61,404 bases of DNA from Polymorphobacter_B sp038225475. GTDB lineage: Bacteria > Pseudomonadota > Alphaproteobacteria > Sphingomonadales > Sphingomonadaceae. A model generated the notes under the pieces. The model worked only from the letters and a program-made list of their open reading frames with translations, did no database searches and had not been told where the DNA came from. This document shows, piece by piece, positions 14,577 through 22,160 of the stretch (positions within the stretch are counted from its first letter, which is position 1; every line of letters starts with the position of its first letter). Location: assembly GCA_038225475.1 (NCBI GenBank), contig JBBRRA010000012.1, positions 1-61,404 of the forward strand, read 5' to 3'. The position numbers were made by a program, and so were the translations under genes.

Positions 14577-16622
14577 ATGACGACGATCAACGCGGTGACC
14601 GAACTGGACGTCGAAGGCGACATTGCCGTGCTCACGCTCAACTCGCCGCCGGTCAATGCGCTGTCGGCGACCGTACGCGACGGATTGGCGCACGGCATCG
14701 CCGCTGCCGTCGCCGACCCCGCCGTCGCTGCGATCGTGCTGATGTGCGCCGGGCGGACCTTCATCGCGGGCGCCGACATCTCCGAATTCGGCAAGCCGCC
14801 GCAGGGGGTCGGGCTCCACGACCTGCAGAAGATCATCGAGAATGCAACCAAGCCGGTCGTTGCGGCGATCCACGGCACGGCGCTCGGCGGCGGGCTCGAG
14901 GTTGCCCTGACCTGCCACTACCGCGTCGCGGTGCCATCGGCAAAATGCGGACTGCCCGAGGTCAAGCTCGGCCTGTTGCCCGGCGCGGGCGGCACGCAGC
15001 GGTTGCCGCGCCTGATCGGTGCGGCGGCGGCGCTCGACATGGTGGCCACCGGCAAGCAGGTCGGCGCTGCCGCCGCCAAGGACATGGGCTTGATCGACGG
15101 GGTCGTCGCCGAGGGTGACCTGCGCGGCGGCGCGGTGGCGTTTGCAAAAACGCTCGTTGCCAGCCGCGCGCCGCTGCGCAAGGTCCGCGACCTGAGCGTG
15201 GCAGCACCCGCACCGGGGCTGTTCGACGACTATCGCCGCGCCAATGCCAAGGCGTTTCGCGGTTATGAAGCCCCCGAGGCGAACATCAAGTGCATCGAGG
15301 CGGCGGTTTCGCTGCCGTTCGACGACGGTATGCGCGTCGAGCGCGAGCTGTTCGTGCAGCTGATCACCGGGCTGCAATCGCGCGCGCAGCGGCATGTGTT
15401 CTTTGCCGAGCGGCAGGCGAACAAGATCGCCGACATTCCCGATGCAACGCCGCTGCGCCCGGTCGCCAGTGTCGGCGTCATCGGCGCGGGCACGATGGGC
15501 GGCGGCATCGCGATGAACTTTCTCAACGCCGGGGTGCCCGTCACCATCGTCGAGGCGCAGCAGGCCAATCTCGATCGCGGCGTCGCGACGATCCGCAAGA
15601 ACTACGAAAACACCGCCGCCAAGGGGCGGATGACCGCCGCGCAGGTCGAACAGCGCATGGCGCTGCTGACGCCGACGCTGAGCATGGACGACCTCGGCTC
15701 GGCCGACCTCATCATCGAGGCGGTGTTCGAGAATATGGACCTGAAGAAAGACGTCTTCGGCCGCCTCGACCACATTGCCAAGCCGGGGGCGATCCTCGCG
15801 TCGAACACCAGCTATTTGAACGTCGATACGATCGCCGCCGCCACCACGCGGCCCGAATCGGTCGTCGGGCTGCACTTCTTTTCGCCCGCCAACGTCATGC
15901 GGCTGCTCGAGGTGGTGCGCGGGGCCAAGACTGCCCCCGATGTGCTGGCGACCGCGATGGCAACCGCGAAAAAGATCAACAAGGTCGCGGTCGTTGCGGG
16001 CGTGTGCGACGGCTTCATCGGCAACCGCATGCTCGCGGCGCGGCAGAAGCAGGCACAGGCACTGATCCTCGAGGGCGCGATGCCGTGGGATGTCGACCGC
16101 GTGCTGTTCGACTTCGGCTTTCCGATGGGGCCGTTCCAGATGAGCGATCTGGCCGGGCTCGACATCGGCTGGGATGCGGCGACGTCGAAGGGCGAAAGCC
16201 TCCGCGACCGGCTGTGCGAGGCCGGGCGGCGCGGGCAGAAAACCGGCAGCGGCTTTTACGACTATGACGACAAGCGCAACCGCACCCCGTCGCCGGTCGT
16301 CGAGCAGATGATCCTCGACTATGCCGCCGAACGCGGCGTCAACCGGCGCCCGATCGACGACACTGAAATCCTTGAGCGCTGCCTGTATCCGATGGTCAGC
16401 GAAGGGGCGGCAATCCTCGAGGAAGGCATGGCGCAGCGCGCGTCGGACATCGATATCGTCTGGATCAACGGCTATGGCTGGCCGGTCTATCGCGGCGGTC
16501 CGATGTTCTGGGCCGACAGCGAGGGGCTGCCGCGGATCGTCGCAGCGCTCGAGCGGTTCGGGATCACGCCGGCGCCGCTTCTGGCGCGGCTTGCCGCCAC
16601 GGGCAAGGGGTTCGGGGGGTAA
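14577..16622 (+). CDS. Bifunctional enoyl-CoA hydratase/3-hydroxyacyl-CoA dehydrogenase (FadJ/FadB-like alpha subunit)
   Basis: 681 residues from ATG 14577; the upstream open frame runs antisense to the MFS gene. The N-terminal crotonase domain has AGRTFIAGADISEF, GGGLEVALTCHYR and CGLPEVKLGLLPGAGGTQRLPR, with both catalytic glutamates. The dehydrogenase domain starts with VGVIGAGTMGGGIAMNF and has GLHFFSPANVMRLLEVV. It performs hydration and NAD-dependent oxidation in beta-oxidation. No thiolase partner lies next to it, so it may work alone or with a distant FadA-type enzyme. It is slightly shorter than E. coli FadJ. Confidence 0.92.
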   Translation: MTTINAVTELDVEGDIAVLTLNSPPVNALSATVRDGLAHGIAAAVADPAVAAIVLMCAGRTFIAGADISEFGKPPQGVGLHDLQKIIENATKPVVAAIHGTALGGGLEVALTCHYRVAVPSAKCGLPEVKLGLLPGAGGTQRLPRLIGAAAALDMVATGKQVGAAAAKDMGLIDGVVAEGDLRGGAVAFAKTLVASRAPLRKVRDLSVAAPAPGLFDDYRRANAKAFRGYEAPEANIKCIEAAVSLPFDDGMRVERELFVQLITGLQSRAQRHVFFAERQANKIADIPDATPLRPVASVGVIGAGTMGGGIAMNFLNAGVPVTIVEAQQANLDRGVATIRKNYENTAAKGRMTAAQVEQRMALLTPTLSMDDLGSADLIIEAVFENMDLKKDVFGRLDHIAKPGAILASNTSYLNVDTIAAATTRPESVVGLHFFSPANVMRLLEVVRGAKTAPDVLATAMATAKKINKVAVVAGVCDGFIGNRMLAARQKQAQALILEGAMPWDVDRVLFDFGFPMGPFQMSDLAGLDIGWDAATSKGESLRDRLCEAGRRGQKTGSGFYDYDDKRNRTPSPVVEQMILDYAAERGVNRRPIDDTEILERCLYPMVSEGAAILEEGMAQRASDIDIVWINGYGWPVYRGGPMFWADSEGLPRIVAALERFGITPAPLLARLAATGKGFGG

Positions 16623-16657
16623 CCCCCAGCCCCGGCGGGCGCGATTGCGGCACCATG

Positions 16658-16683
16658 TAACCTTTCGCGAGGCGGCCGCGTAC
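16658..16683 (+). promoter_or_regulatory. ECF sigma (SigF/ECF16-like) promoter of msrB-msrA
   Basis: GTAACC at 16658-16663, a 16-base spacer and CGTA at 16680-16683, preceded by T (TGTAACC). This matches GTAACC-N16-CGAA, described for Caulobacter SigF, with one change in the -10. The msrB start lies 31 bases further on, with AAGGA at 16706-16710. Two more copies of the motif precede genes at 24600 and 27603. Confidence 0.7.
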
Positions 16684-16714
16684 CTACATCGGTAGCGTAG
16701 CTTGAAGGATCCTG

Positions 16715-17230
16715 ATGCCCGACCTGACCCGCCGTAATCTGTTTGCCTATGCCTCCATCGCGGTTGCCATTCCGGCCGCGCACTTCCTGAGCGGCGCGCG
16801 GCTTGGCAGCAGTGCCAGCGCCGCGACCACCGAGCATTTCGCGGTCAGCTTCACCCCGGCGCAGTGGCACGAGCGCCTGTCCCCGGCGGCATTTGCAGTG
16901 CTGCGCGAGGCGAGTACCGAGCGGGCCTATACCAGCCCGCTCAACGACGAGCATCGCCCCGGCACCTTCGCCTGCGCCGGGTGCGCGCTGCCGCTGTTTT
17001 CGAGCAAGACCAAGTTCGACAGCGGCACCGGGTGGCCGAGCTTTTTCCGTCCGCTGCACAACGCGGTGGCGACGCATACCGACACCGATCTGGGGCTGCC
17101 GCGCACCGAGGTCCATTGCCGCCGGTGCGGCGGCCATCTGGGGCATGTCTTCGACGACGGCCCGCCGCCGACCGGGCTGCGCTATTGCATGAACGGCGTG
17201 GCGATGACCTTCGCTCCCGCCAGGGCTTGA
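16715..17230 (+). CDS. msrB: Exported peptide-methionine (R)-S-oxide reductase
   Basis: 171 residues. Twin arginines at 6-7 (TRRNLF) before a hydrophobic stretch suggest Tat export to the periplasm. The MsrB fold is clear: zinc cysteines 87/90 and 135/138, HLGHVFDDG, and catalytic Cys158 in RYCMNG. Those five are the only cysteines in the mature part, so the resolving cysteine of two-cysteine MsrB proteins is missing. The enzyme reduces methionine-R-sulfoxide in oxidised proteins. It is followed by msrA after 8 bases and preceded by an ECF-type promoter. Confidence 0.93.
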   Translation: MPDLTRRNLFAYASIAVAIPAAHFLSGARLGSSASAATTEHFAVSFTPAQWHERLSPAAFAVLREASTERAYTSPLNDEHRPGTFACAGCALPLFSSKTKFDSGTGWPSFFRPLHNAVATHTDTDLGLPRTEVHCRRCGGHLGHVFDDGPPPTGLRYCMNGVAMTFAPARA

Positions 17231-17238
17231 GGACCAGC

Positions 17239-17922
17239 ATGAAAATCACCCCCGCCGGCACCCTGATGATCGCAGCCGCCGCCACCGCGCTGTGGCTAAG
17301 CCCCGCGCGTTCGGACGAGGCAACGCGCCTTGTGCCGCCGCCCGCGATCGACATGCCGCTCGCCAAGGTACCGGCGACTGCGACCGCCGTGCTTGCCGGC
17401 GGCTGCTTCTGGGGCCTTGAGGGCATGTTCGAACATGTCGCGGGCGTCAAATCGGTGCGGTCGGGCTATGCTGGCGGCGCAGGCGCGACGGCGCATTACG
17501 AGATCGTCGGCAGCGGGCTGACCGGGCATGCCGAGTCGGTCGAGATCAAATATGATCCGGCGCGGATCAGTTACGGCAAGCTGCTGCAGATTTATTTCTC
17601 GGTCGCGCACGATCCGACGCAGTTGAACCGCCAGTCACCCGATAGCGGCACGCAATATCGCTCGACGATCTTTCCGCTCAACGCCGACCAAGCGAAGCTG
17701 GCGGCGGCGTATGTCGCCCAGCTCAACAAGGTGCACGCCTTCGACAAGCCCGTGGTAACAACGGTTGAAACCGGCAAGACCTTTTATCCGGCCGAGGGGT
17801 ATCACCAGAACTTCCTGAAACTGAACCCCGATTATCCGTATATCGTCGTCAACGACATGCCGAAAATCGCGGCGCTGAAAAAGATGTTCCCGGCGTTCTA
17901 CGCGCCCACGCCGGTCGGCTGA
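17239..17922 (+). CDS. msrA: Exported peptide-methionine (S)-S-oxide reductase
   Basis: 227 residues from ATG 17239. A Sec-type signal peptide occupies about residues 1-25 and the catalytic motif GCFWG places Cys56 at the active site; EGYHQNF near the C-terminus is the usual substrate-site region. Cys56 is the only cysteine in the protein, so the C-terminal recycling cysteines of classical MsrA are absent and reduction must come directly from a donor. It forms an operon with msrB and its 3' end overlaps the convergent hydrolase gene. Confidence 0.93.
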   Translation: MKITPAGTLMIAAAATALWLSPARSDEATRLVPPPAIDMPLAKVPATATAVLAGGCFWGLEGMFEHVAGVKSVRSGYAGGAGATAHYEIVGSGLTGHAESVEIKYDPARISYGKLLQIYFSVAHDPTQLNRQSPDSGTQYRSTIFPLNADQAKLAAAYVAQLNKVHAFDKPVVTTVETGKTFYPAEGYHQNFLKLNPDYPYIVVNDMPKIAALKKMFPAFYAPTPVG

Positions 17923-18833
17923 GGCCAGCCCGACAGCAGGCCGCGCAGGCCTGCGACGAACGCCAACGGCTGATCGACCATGACATGATGGTCGGCATCG
18001 GGAATGGCGAACGCCGGCGTGCCGGGGGGCAGGATGTCGCGCATCCGCGTCACCATCGCCGGGGTCATCAACGCCGAGCGATCGCCCCAGATCAGCGCGA
18101 CGGGGCATTTCGGGACGCGAAGCACCTCGCGCGGCTCGCCGATGTCGAACCGGCTCCACAGCAACGGATCGAATGCCCAGCGCCATCCGCCGGGCACTTC
18201 GACCAGCGAGCCGCGGGCGATATGGTCGGCGATATACAGATTGGCGCAGCCTTGCGTCGGGGCAAAGCGGAACCGCGCCAGCGCCTCGGTCAGCGTCGGA
18301 TAGACACGGTGCGGCCGGTCGGTGGCGGTGGCGGGACGGTCGCCCTCGCCGGGCGCGCGGAACGGCGTATCGACGATCACGGCGGCCTTGAAGCGCTCGC
18401 CGTGGCGCGCCGCCGCCGCCATCATCGGATAGCCGCCGAAGCTGTGCGCGACGAGCACCGGTTTCGCCGCTGCTTCGAACAATCCGGCAACAGTCGCCAC
18501 GTCGATGATTTGCGCGACGAAGCCGCCGATGTCATAGCGGTCGCGGTGTGCCGATCCGCCCATGCCCGCCCAGCTGAATGCCGCGACGCGGTATTTCGCA
18601 GCGAAGAACGGCGCGATGAAGCTCCACCAGCCGGCATGCGCGCCGCTGCCGTGCATCAACAGCAAGCCCGGCTTGCCGCGGTCGCCCCACGTCAACAATT
18701 CGATCGGGCCACCGTCGCCGCTGACGATCGAGCGTTCGGGCGTGTGCGCGATCGCGGCATCGAACCACGGCGGCGCCAGCGGCACCGCCCCGGCGAACTG
18801 CGCCAGTGGCGCGCGGATATCGTCGGTCATCAA
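17898..18833 (-). CDS. Alpha/beta hydrolase
   Basis: 311 residues. The fold is recognisable from LLLMHGSGAHAGWW (oxyanion region), the nucleophile elbow VAHSFGGYP with the catalytic serine, the acid region VALIWGDRSALM and the late histidine in DADHHVMVD. No signal peptide is present, so it should act in the cytoplasm on an ester, epoxide or similar substrate that cannot be predicted. An AT-rich segment at about 18850-18900 probably holds its promoter. The 3' end overlaps msrA tail to tail. Confidence 0.85.
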   Translation of the reverse strand: MMTDDIRAPLAQFAGAVPLAPPWFDAAIAHTPERSIVSGDGGPIELLTWGDRGKPGLLLMHGSGAHAGWWSFIAPFFAAKYRVAAFSWAGMGGSAHRDRYDIGGFVAQIIDVATVAGLFEAAAKPVLVAHSFGGYPMMAAAARHGERFKAAVIVDTPFRAPGEGDRPATATDRPHRVYPTLTEALARFRFAPTQGCANLYIADHIARGSLVEVPGGWRWAFDPLLWSRFDIGEPREVLRVPKCPVALIWGDRSALMTPAMVTRMRDILPPGTPAFAIPDADHHVMVDQPLAFVAGLRGLLSGWPQPTGVGA

Positions 18834-18971
18834 AACCCTTCGGCGGGCCCAAGACGGGCACTATTTAGTTAATAAACACTTTTACTAGTTGATAGTTCGT
18901 TACGATTGTGGTGTGCACGGGACATAGTCAGCGCGTCGAAACGCTGACTTCAGCGGGAGGGCCGTTGACGC

Positions 18972-19003
18972 GCGAAGCCCAGGTGCCCCCACTCGGGCTT
19001 CGC
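18972..19003 (-). terminator. Hairpin after the enoyl-CoA hydratase gene
   Basis: GCGAAGCCC (18972-18980) pairs perfectly with GGGCTTCGC (18995-19003), and a smaller GTG/CAC pairing can form in the loop. It lies 4 bases downstream of the minus-strand stop at 19008. A second short dyad, GTCAGCG/CGCTGAC, is found at 18927-18948. Confidence 0.5.
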
Positions 19004-19007
19004 CACG

Positions 19008-19910
19008 TCAGCGATAGGCCTCATCCTCCCACCACGGAAAGAAATCGGGCATCGCGGTCGACACCGTGTCGGGATAGGCCGGCGCGCGCTTGTCGAGGAA
19101 CGCGGTGACGCCTTCGCGCGCATCCCCCGATCGCCCCCGGCTATAGATGGCGCGACTGTCGAGCCGATGTGCGGTCATCGGTCCGGGCGCGCCGAGCATC
19201 CGCCACAGCATCTGCCGCGTCAGCGCCACCGATACCGGCGCGGTGTTGTCGGCAATCTCGCGCGCCAGCGCCCGCGCCGTGTCGAGCAACCGGTCGCCCG
19301 GCACAACGCGGCTGACCAGCCGCCCGGCGAGCGCTTCGGCGGCATCGAAGACCCGGCCCGAAAAACACCATTCGAGCACCTGCGCGATGCCGACGATGCG
19401 CGGCAGGAACCATGACGACGCCGCTTCGGGCACAATGCCGCGCCGCGCGAACACAAAGCCGAAGCGCGCGGTGTCGGAGGCGATGCGAATATCCATCGCC
19501 AGCTGCATCGTCACGCCGATGCCGACCGCCGGACCGTTGACCGCTGCGATCACCGGCTTCAGGCACTCGAAAATCCGCAGCGTGACGCGCCCGCCGCCGT
19601 CACGCACCGCGTCGTGACTATAATCGATGCTGCCGTCGGCGCGGATCGGCGAGCCTTCGCGCGGACTGTCGGCGCGCTGGTCATAGTCGAACGTCGCCGC
19701 CCCCGCACTCAGGTCGGCGCCGGCGCAGAACGCCCGGCCGCTGCCGGTAACGATGACCGCGCGCACCGCATCGTCGGCGTCGACTGCATCGAACGCCGCG
19801 ATCAGTTCCGCCATCATCGTCGCGGTGAAGGCGTTGAGCTTATCGGGTCGGTCGAGCGTGATCGTCGCGATGCCGTCGGCAACGTCGTAGCGGATTTGCG
19901 AATAGGCCAT
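19008..19910 (-). CDS. Enoyl-CoA hydratase/isomerase family protein
   Basis: 300 residues from the ATG at 19910; the upstream open frame lacks family features. The crotonase signature is visible in ITLDRPDKLNAFT, GSGRAFCAGADLS (oxyanion hole) and AVNGPAVGIGVTMQLAMD. The FVFARRGIVPEAASSWFLPR segment keeps the second acidic residue of the hydratase type. Members hydrate or isomerise enoyl-CoA thioesters in fatty acid or aromatic degradation. It stands alone on the minus strand, with no acyl-CoA dehydrogenase beside it, so the chain specificity is open. Confidence 0.88.
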   Translation of the reverse strand: MAYSQIRYDVADGIATITLDRPDKLNAFTATMMAELIAAFDAVDADDAVRAVIVTGSGRAFCAGADLSAGAATFDYDQRADSPREGSPIRADGSIDYSHDAVRDGGGRVTLRIFECLKPVIAAVNGPAVGIGVTMQLAMDIRIASDTARFGFVFARRGIVPEAASSWFLPRIVGIAQVLEWCFSGRVFDAAEALAGRLVSRVVPGDRLLDTARALAREIADNTAPVSVALTRQMLWRMLGAPGPMTAHRLDSRAIYSRGRSGDAREGVTAFLDKRAPAYPDTVSTAMPDFFPWWEDEAYR

Positions 19911-20004
19911 TGCGGTTCCCCTTAACGTAAACCTTCTTGCACCGGACTGGACGCGGCTGTCACCCCCCGGCATGAAGCAGCATCGAAGCTTTCGGGATCA
20001 ATAG

Positions 20005-21396
20005 ATGCGCACGATGGTGACCTTGGCGATTCTGCTGGCGCTTGCGGTGCCGGTCACCGCGCGGCCAGCGCCCCGCCACCGCGCGGTCGCGGCGAAGCCG
20101 GTGCAACGCGCGCTGCCCGATACCGCCGACATCCGCGCGCTGCGCAGCGCGTATCAGTTCGCGTTTCCGATCTATGCGATGATGCGCACGCGCGGCGCGA
20201 CCGTCACCCGCGCCGCCGCCTATGGCATCGACGGGACCAACCGGCTGTTCCCGCGCACGTCGCTTGCCGATGCAAGTTCGCGCGACGTGACGACGCCCAA
20301 CAACGATACGCTGTACGCCAGCGCGTGGCTCGATCTGGGTGGCGGGCCGGTGCGGTTCGACATGCCGCCGATGGGCCGCCGCTATCACAGCGCGGCGCTG
20401 ATGAACCTGTTCACCGACAATGTCGCGATCGCCGGCACGCGCGGCGGCGACGGCAGCGGCCGCTACCTGATCGTCGGGCCGGGCTGGCACGGCGAGGCTC
20501 CCGACGGCGTCAAGCTGCTCCGCAGCGACACCAACGATGCGTGGCTGCTCGTGCGCGTGCTCGTCGACGGGCCGTCCGACCTTGCTGCGGCATCGGCAGC
20601 GGTCGGCACGCTCAAGCTCGACTCCAGCCTCGCGCATGCCGCGCCGACCAAGGTTGTACCGACGCCCGAACCCGATGCGGCGACGCTGCTCGATGTGGTC
20701 AACGAGGCGCTTGGCCGGACGCCGCTGCCGCCCGAAGTTGGCGCGCGCATCGCCGCGATGGTACCGCAGGGCATCCGCCCCGGCGTGTCGGGGGCGTTCG
20801 CGCAGCTTGCGCCCGCCGCGCAAAGGCTGTGGACCACCGCGCTGCCGCAGCTCCGCAACGAGCTCAAGGCCGGGATCGCGGGCGTCGGCACGGTCATCGA
20901 CGGCTGGAACTATCCGGGCCCGGGCATTGGCAACTTCGGCGCCGATGACGCCGGCCGCGCCCGTGTCGCGCTCGGCGGCCTTGCCGCGCTGCCCCGCGAC
21001 GAGGCGGTCTATCTTACCGCCAGCACCGATCAGACCGGCGCACAGCTCGATGGCCGCAAGGCCTATGTCGCGCACATTCCCGGCCACCTGCCGGTCGGGG
21101 CGTTCTGGTCGCTCACGATGTATCAGCTTGAAGCCGACGGGCGGCTGTTCTTCGTCGACAATCCGCTCGGCCGCTTTGCGCTCGGCAGCCGAACCGAGAC
21201 GATGCACGCCGAACGCGACGGCAGCCTCGATATTTTCATCCAGACCAGCCAGCCATCGGGCGAGCGCGTCGTCAACTGGCTGCCGGCCCCAAAGGGCGCA
21301 CTGCGCCTCGTGTTCCGCGCCTATCTGCCTACGGACGGCCTGCGCGACGGCACGCTGCACCTGCCGCCGGTCACGGTCAGCGAGGTCGTGCCCTAA
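20005..21396 (+). CDS. Exported DUF1254/DUF1214 protein
   Basis: 463 residues with an N-terminal signal peptide (about 1-20). The N-terminal part matches DUF1254 (FAFPIYAMMRTR, TTPNNDTLYASAWLDL, PPMGRRYHSAALMNLFTDN) and the C-terminal part matches DUF1214 (GAFWSLTMYQLEADGRLFFVDNP and LPAPKGALRLVFRAYLP). The two domains occur together in many exported proteins of soil bacteria; no enzymatic activity is firmly established. The stop overlaps that of the convergent pseudouridine synthase gene. Confidence 0.85.
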   Translation: MRTMVTLAILLALAVPVTARPAPRHRAVAAKPVQRALPDTADIRALRSAYQFAFPIYAMMRTRGATVTRAAAYGIDGTNRLFPRTSLADASSRDVTTPNNDTLYASAWLDLGGGPVRFDMPPMGRRYHSAALMNLFTDNVAIAGTRGGDGSGRYLIVGPGWHGEAPDGVKLLRSDTNDAWLLVRVLVDGPSDLAAASAAVGTLKLDSSLAHAAPTKVVPTPEPDAATLLDVVNEALGRTPLPPEVGARIAAMVPQGIRPGVSGAFAQLAPAAQRLWTTALPQLRNELKAGIAGVGTVIDGWNYPGPGIGNFGADDAGRARVALGGLAALPRDEAVYLTASTDQTGAQLDGRKAYVAHIPGHLPVGAFWSLTMYQLEADGRLFFVDNPLGRFALGSRTETMHAERDGSLDIFIQTSQPSGERVVNWLPAPKGALRLVFRAYLPTDGLRDGTLHLPPVTVSEVVP

Positions 21397-22058
21397 ACGG
21401 CGGCAGCGTCGGCGGCGGGCCAATGCGGCGGCAGCGGTGCCTCCACCCGCAACGGCTCGGCCCCCTCGCGGTACGGGATCACCAGCGCGCGCGCATGCAG
21501 CAGCATTGGCCCCTGCCCCGTGCCATAGACCGGATCACCGGCGATCGGGCACCCGAGCACAGCGGCATGGACGCGCACCTGATGCGTGCGCCCGGTTTCG
21601 GGTGAAAACGCGATGCGGCTTTGCGGCCCGCGCGCCAGCACCTCCCACCGCGTCACCGCGCGCTTGCCGCGGTCGTCGACCACCATCCGCCAGCCATCGG
21701 CCGCAGTCGACACCTTGAACAACGGCGCATCGACGACGCCGCTATCGTCCGCCGGGCCACCATCGACCACCGCCCAATAAGTCTTGGCAATGCGTCCCGC
21801 CTCGAACAGCTGCGTCAGGCGCTTGTGCGCGCGGCGGTGGCGCGCCAGAATCAGGCAGCCGCTGGTATCGCGGTCGAGGCGGTGCACCGGCGCGGGCTTG
21901 CGCACGAACCCCTGGCGCAGGCTCCACAGATGATCTTCGAGGCTGTCGGGCGTGCGCGGCCCCGGATGCACGGCAAGCCCGGCGGGTTTGTCGATCACGA
22001 TCAGGTGCGCATCGATGTGCAGGATCAGGGGGCTAATATCGTCCATCGCGCCGCTCAT
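21393..22058 (-). CDS. RluA family pseudouridine synthase
   Basis: 221 residues. The catalytic motif HRLDRDTSGCLILAR contains the essential aspartate. ILHIDAHLIVIDKPAGLAVHPG and the late PETGRTHQVRVHAAVLGCPIAGD segment complete the RluA pattern. There is no N-terminal S4 domain, as in RluA/RluC-short or TruC-type enzymes. It isomerises uridine to pseudouridine in rRNA or tRNA; the exact site cannot be assigned. An alternative start at 22046 is possible. Confidence 0.9.
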   Translation of the reverse strand: MSGAMDDISPLILHIDAHLIVIDKPAGLAVHPGPRTPDSLEDHLWSLRQGFVRKPAPVHRLDRDTSGCLILARHRRAHKRLTQLFEAGRIAKTYWAVVDGGPADDSGVVDAPLFKVSTAADGWRMVVDDRGKRAVTRWEVLARGPQSRIAFSPETGRTHQVRVHAAVLGCPIAGDPVYGTGQGPMLLHARALVIPYREGAEPLRVEAPLPPHWPAADAAAV

Positions 22059-22160
22059 GCCACGCCGCAGTTAAGAAGTCCCGCGCGCCGCCGTCCCTTG
22101 AGCCATCGGCACCCCGCGATCGTGCGGCGGCTCCGACGAGTTTGGGAGCGGGAGAGTAAC

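Noticed and set aside
22071..22097. Possible sigma-28 flagellin promoter TTAAGAAG-N11-GCCGTCCC
   Set aside because: Only about half of the positions match TAAAGTTT-N11-GCCGATAA; too weak to report.
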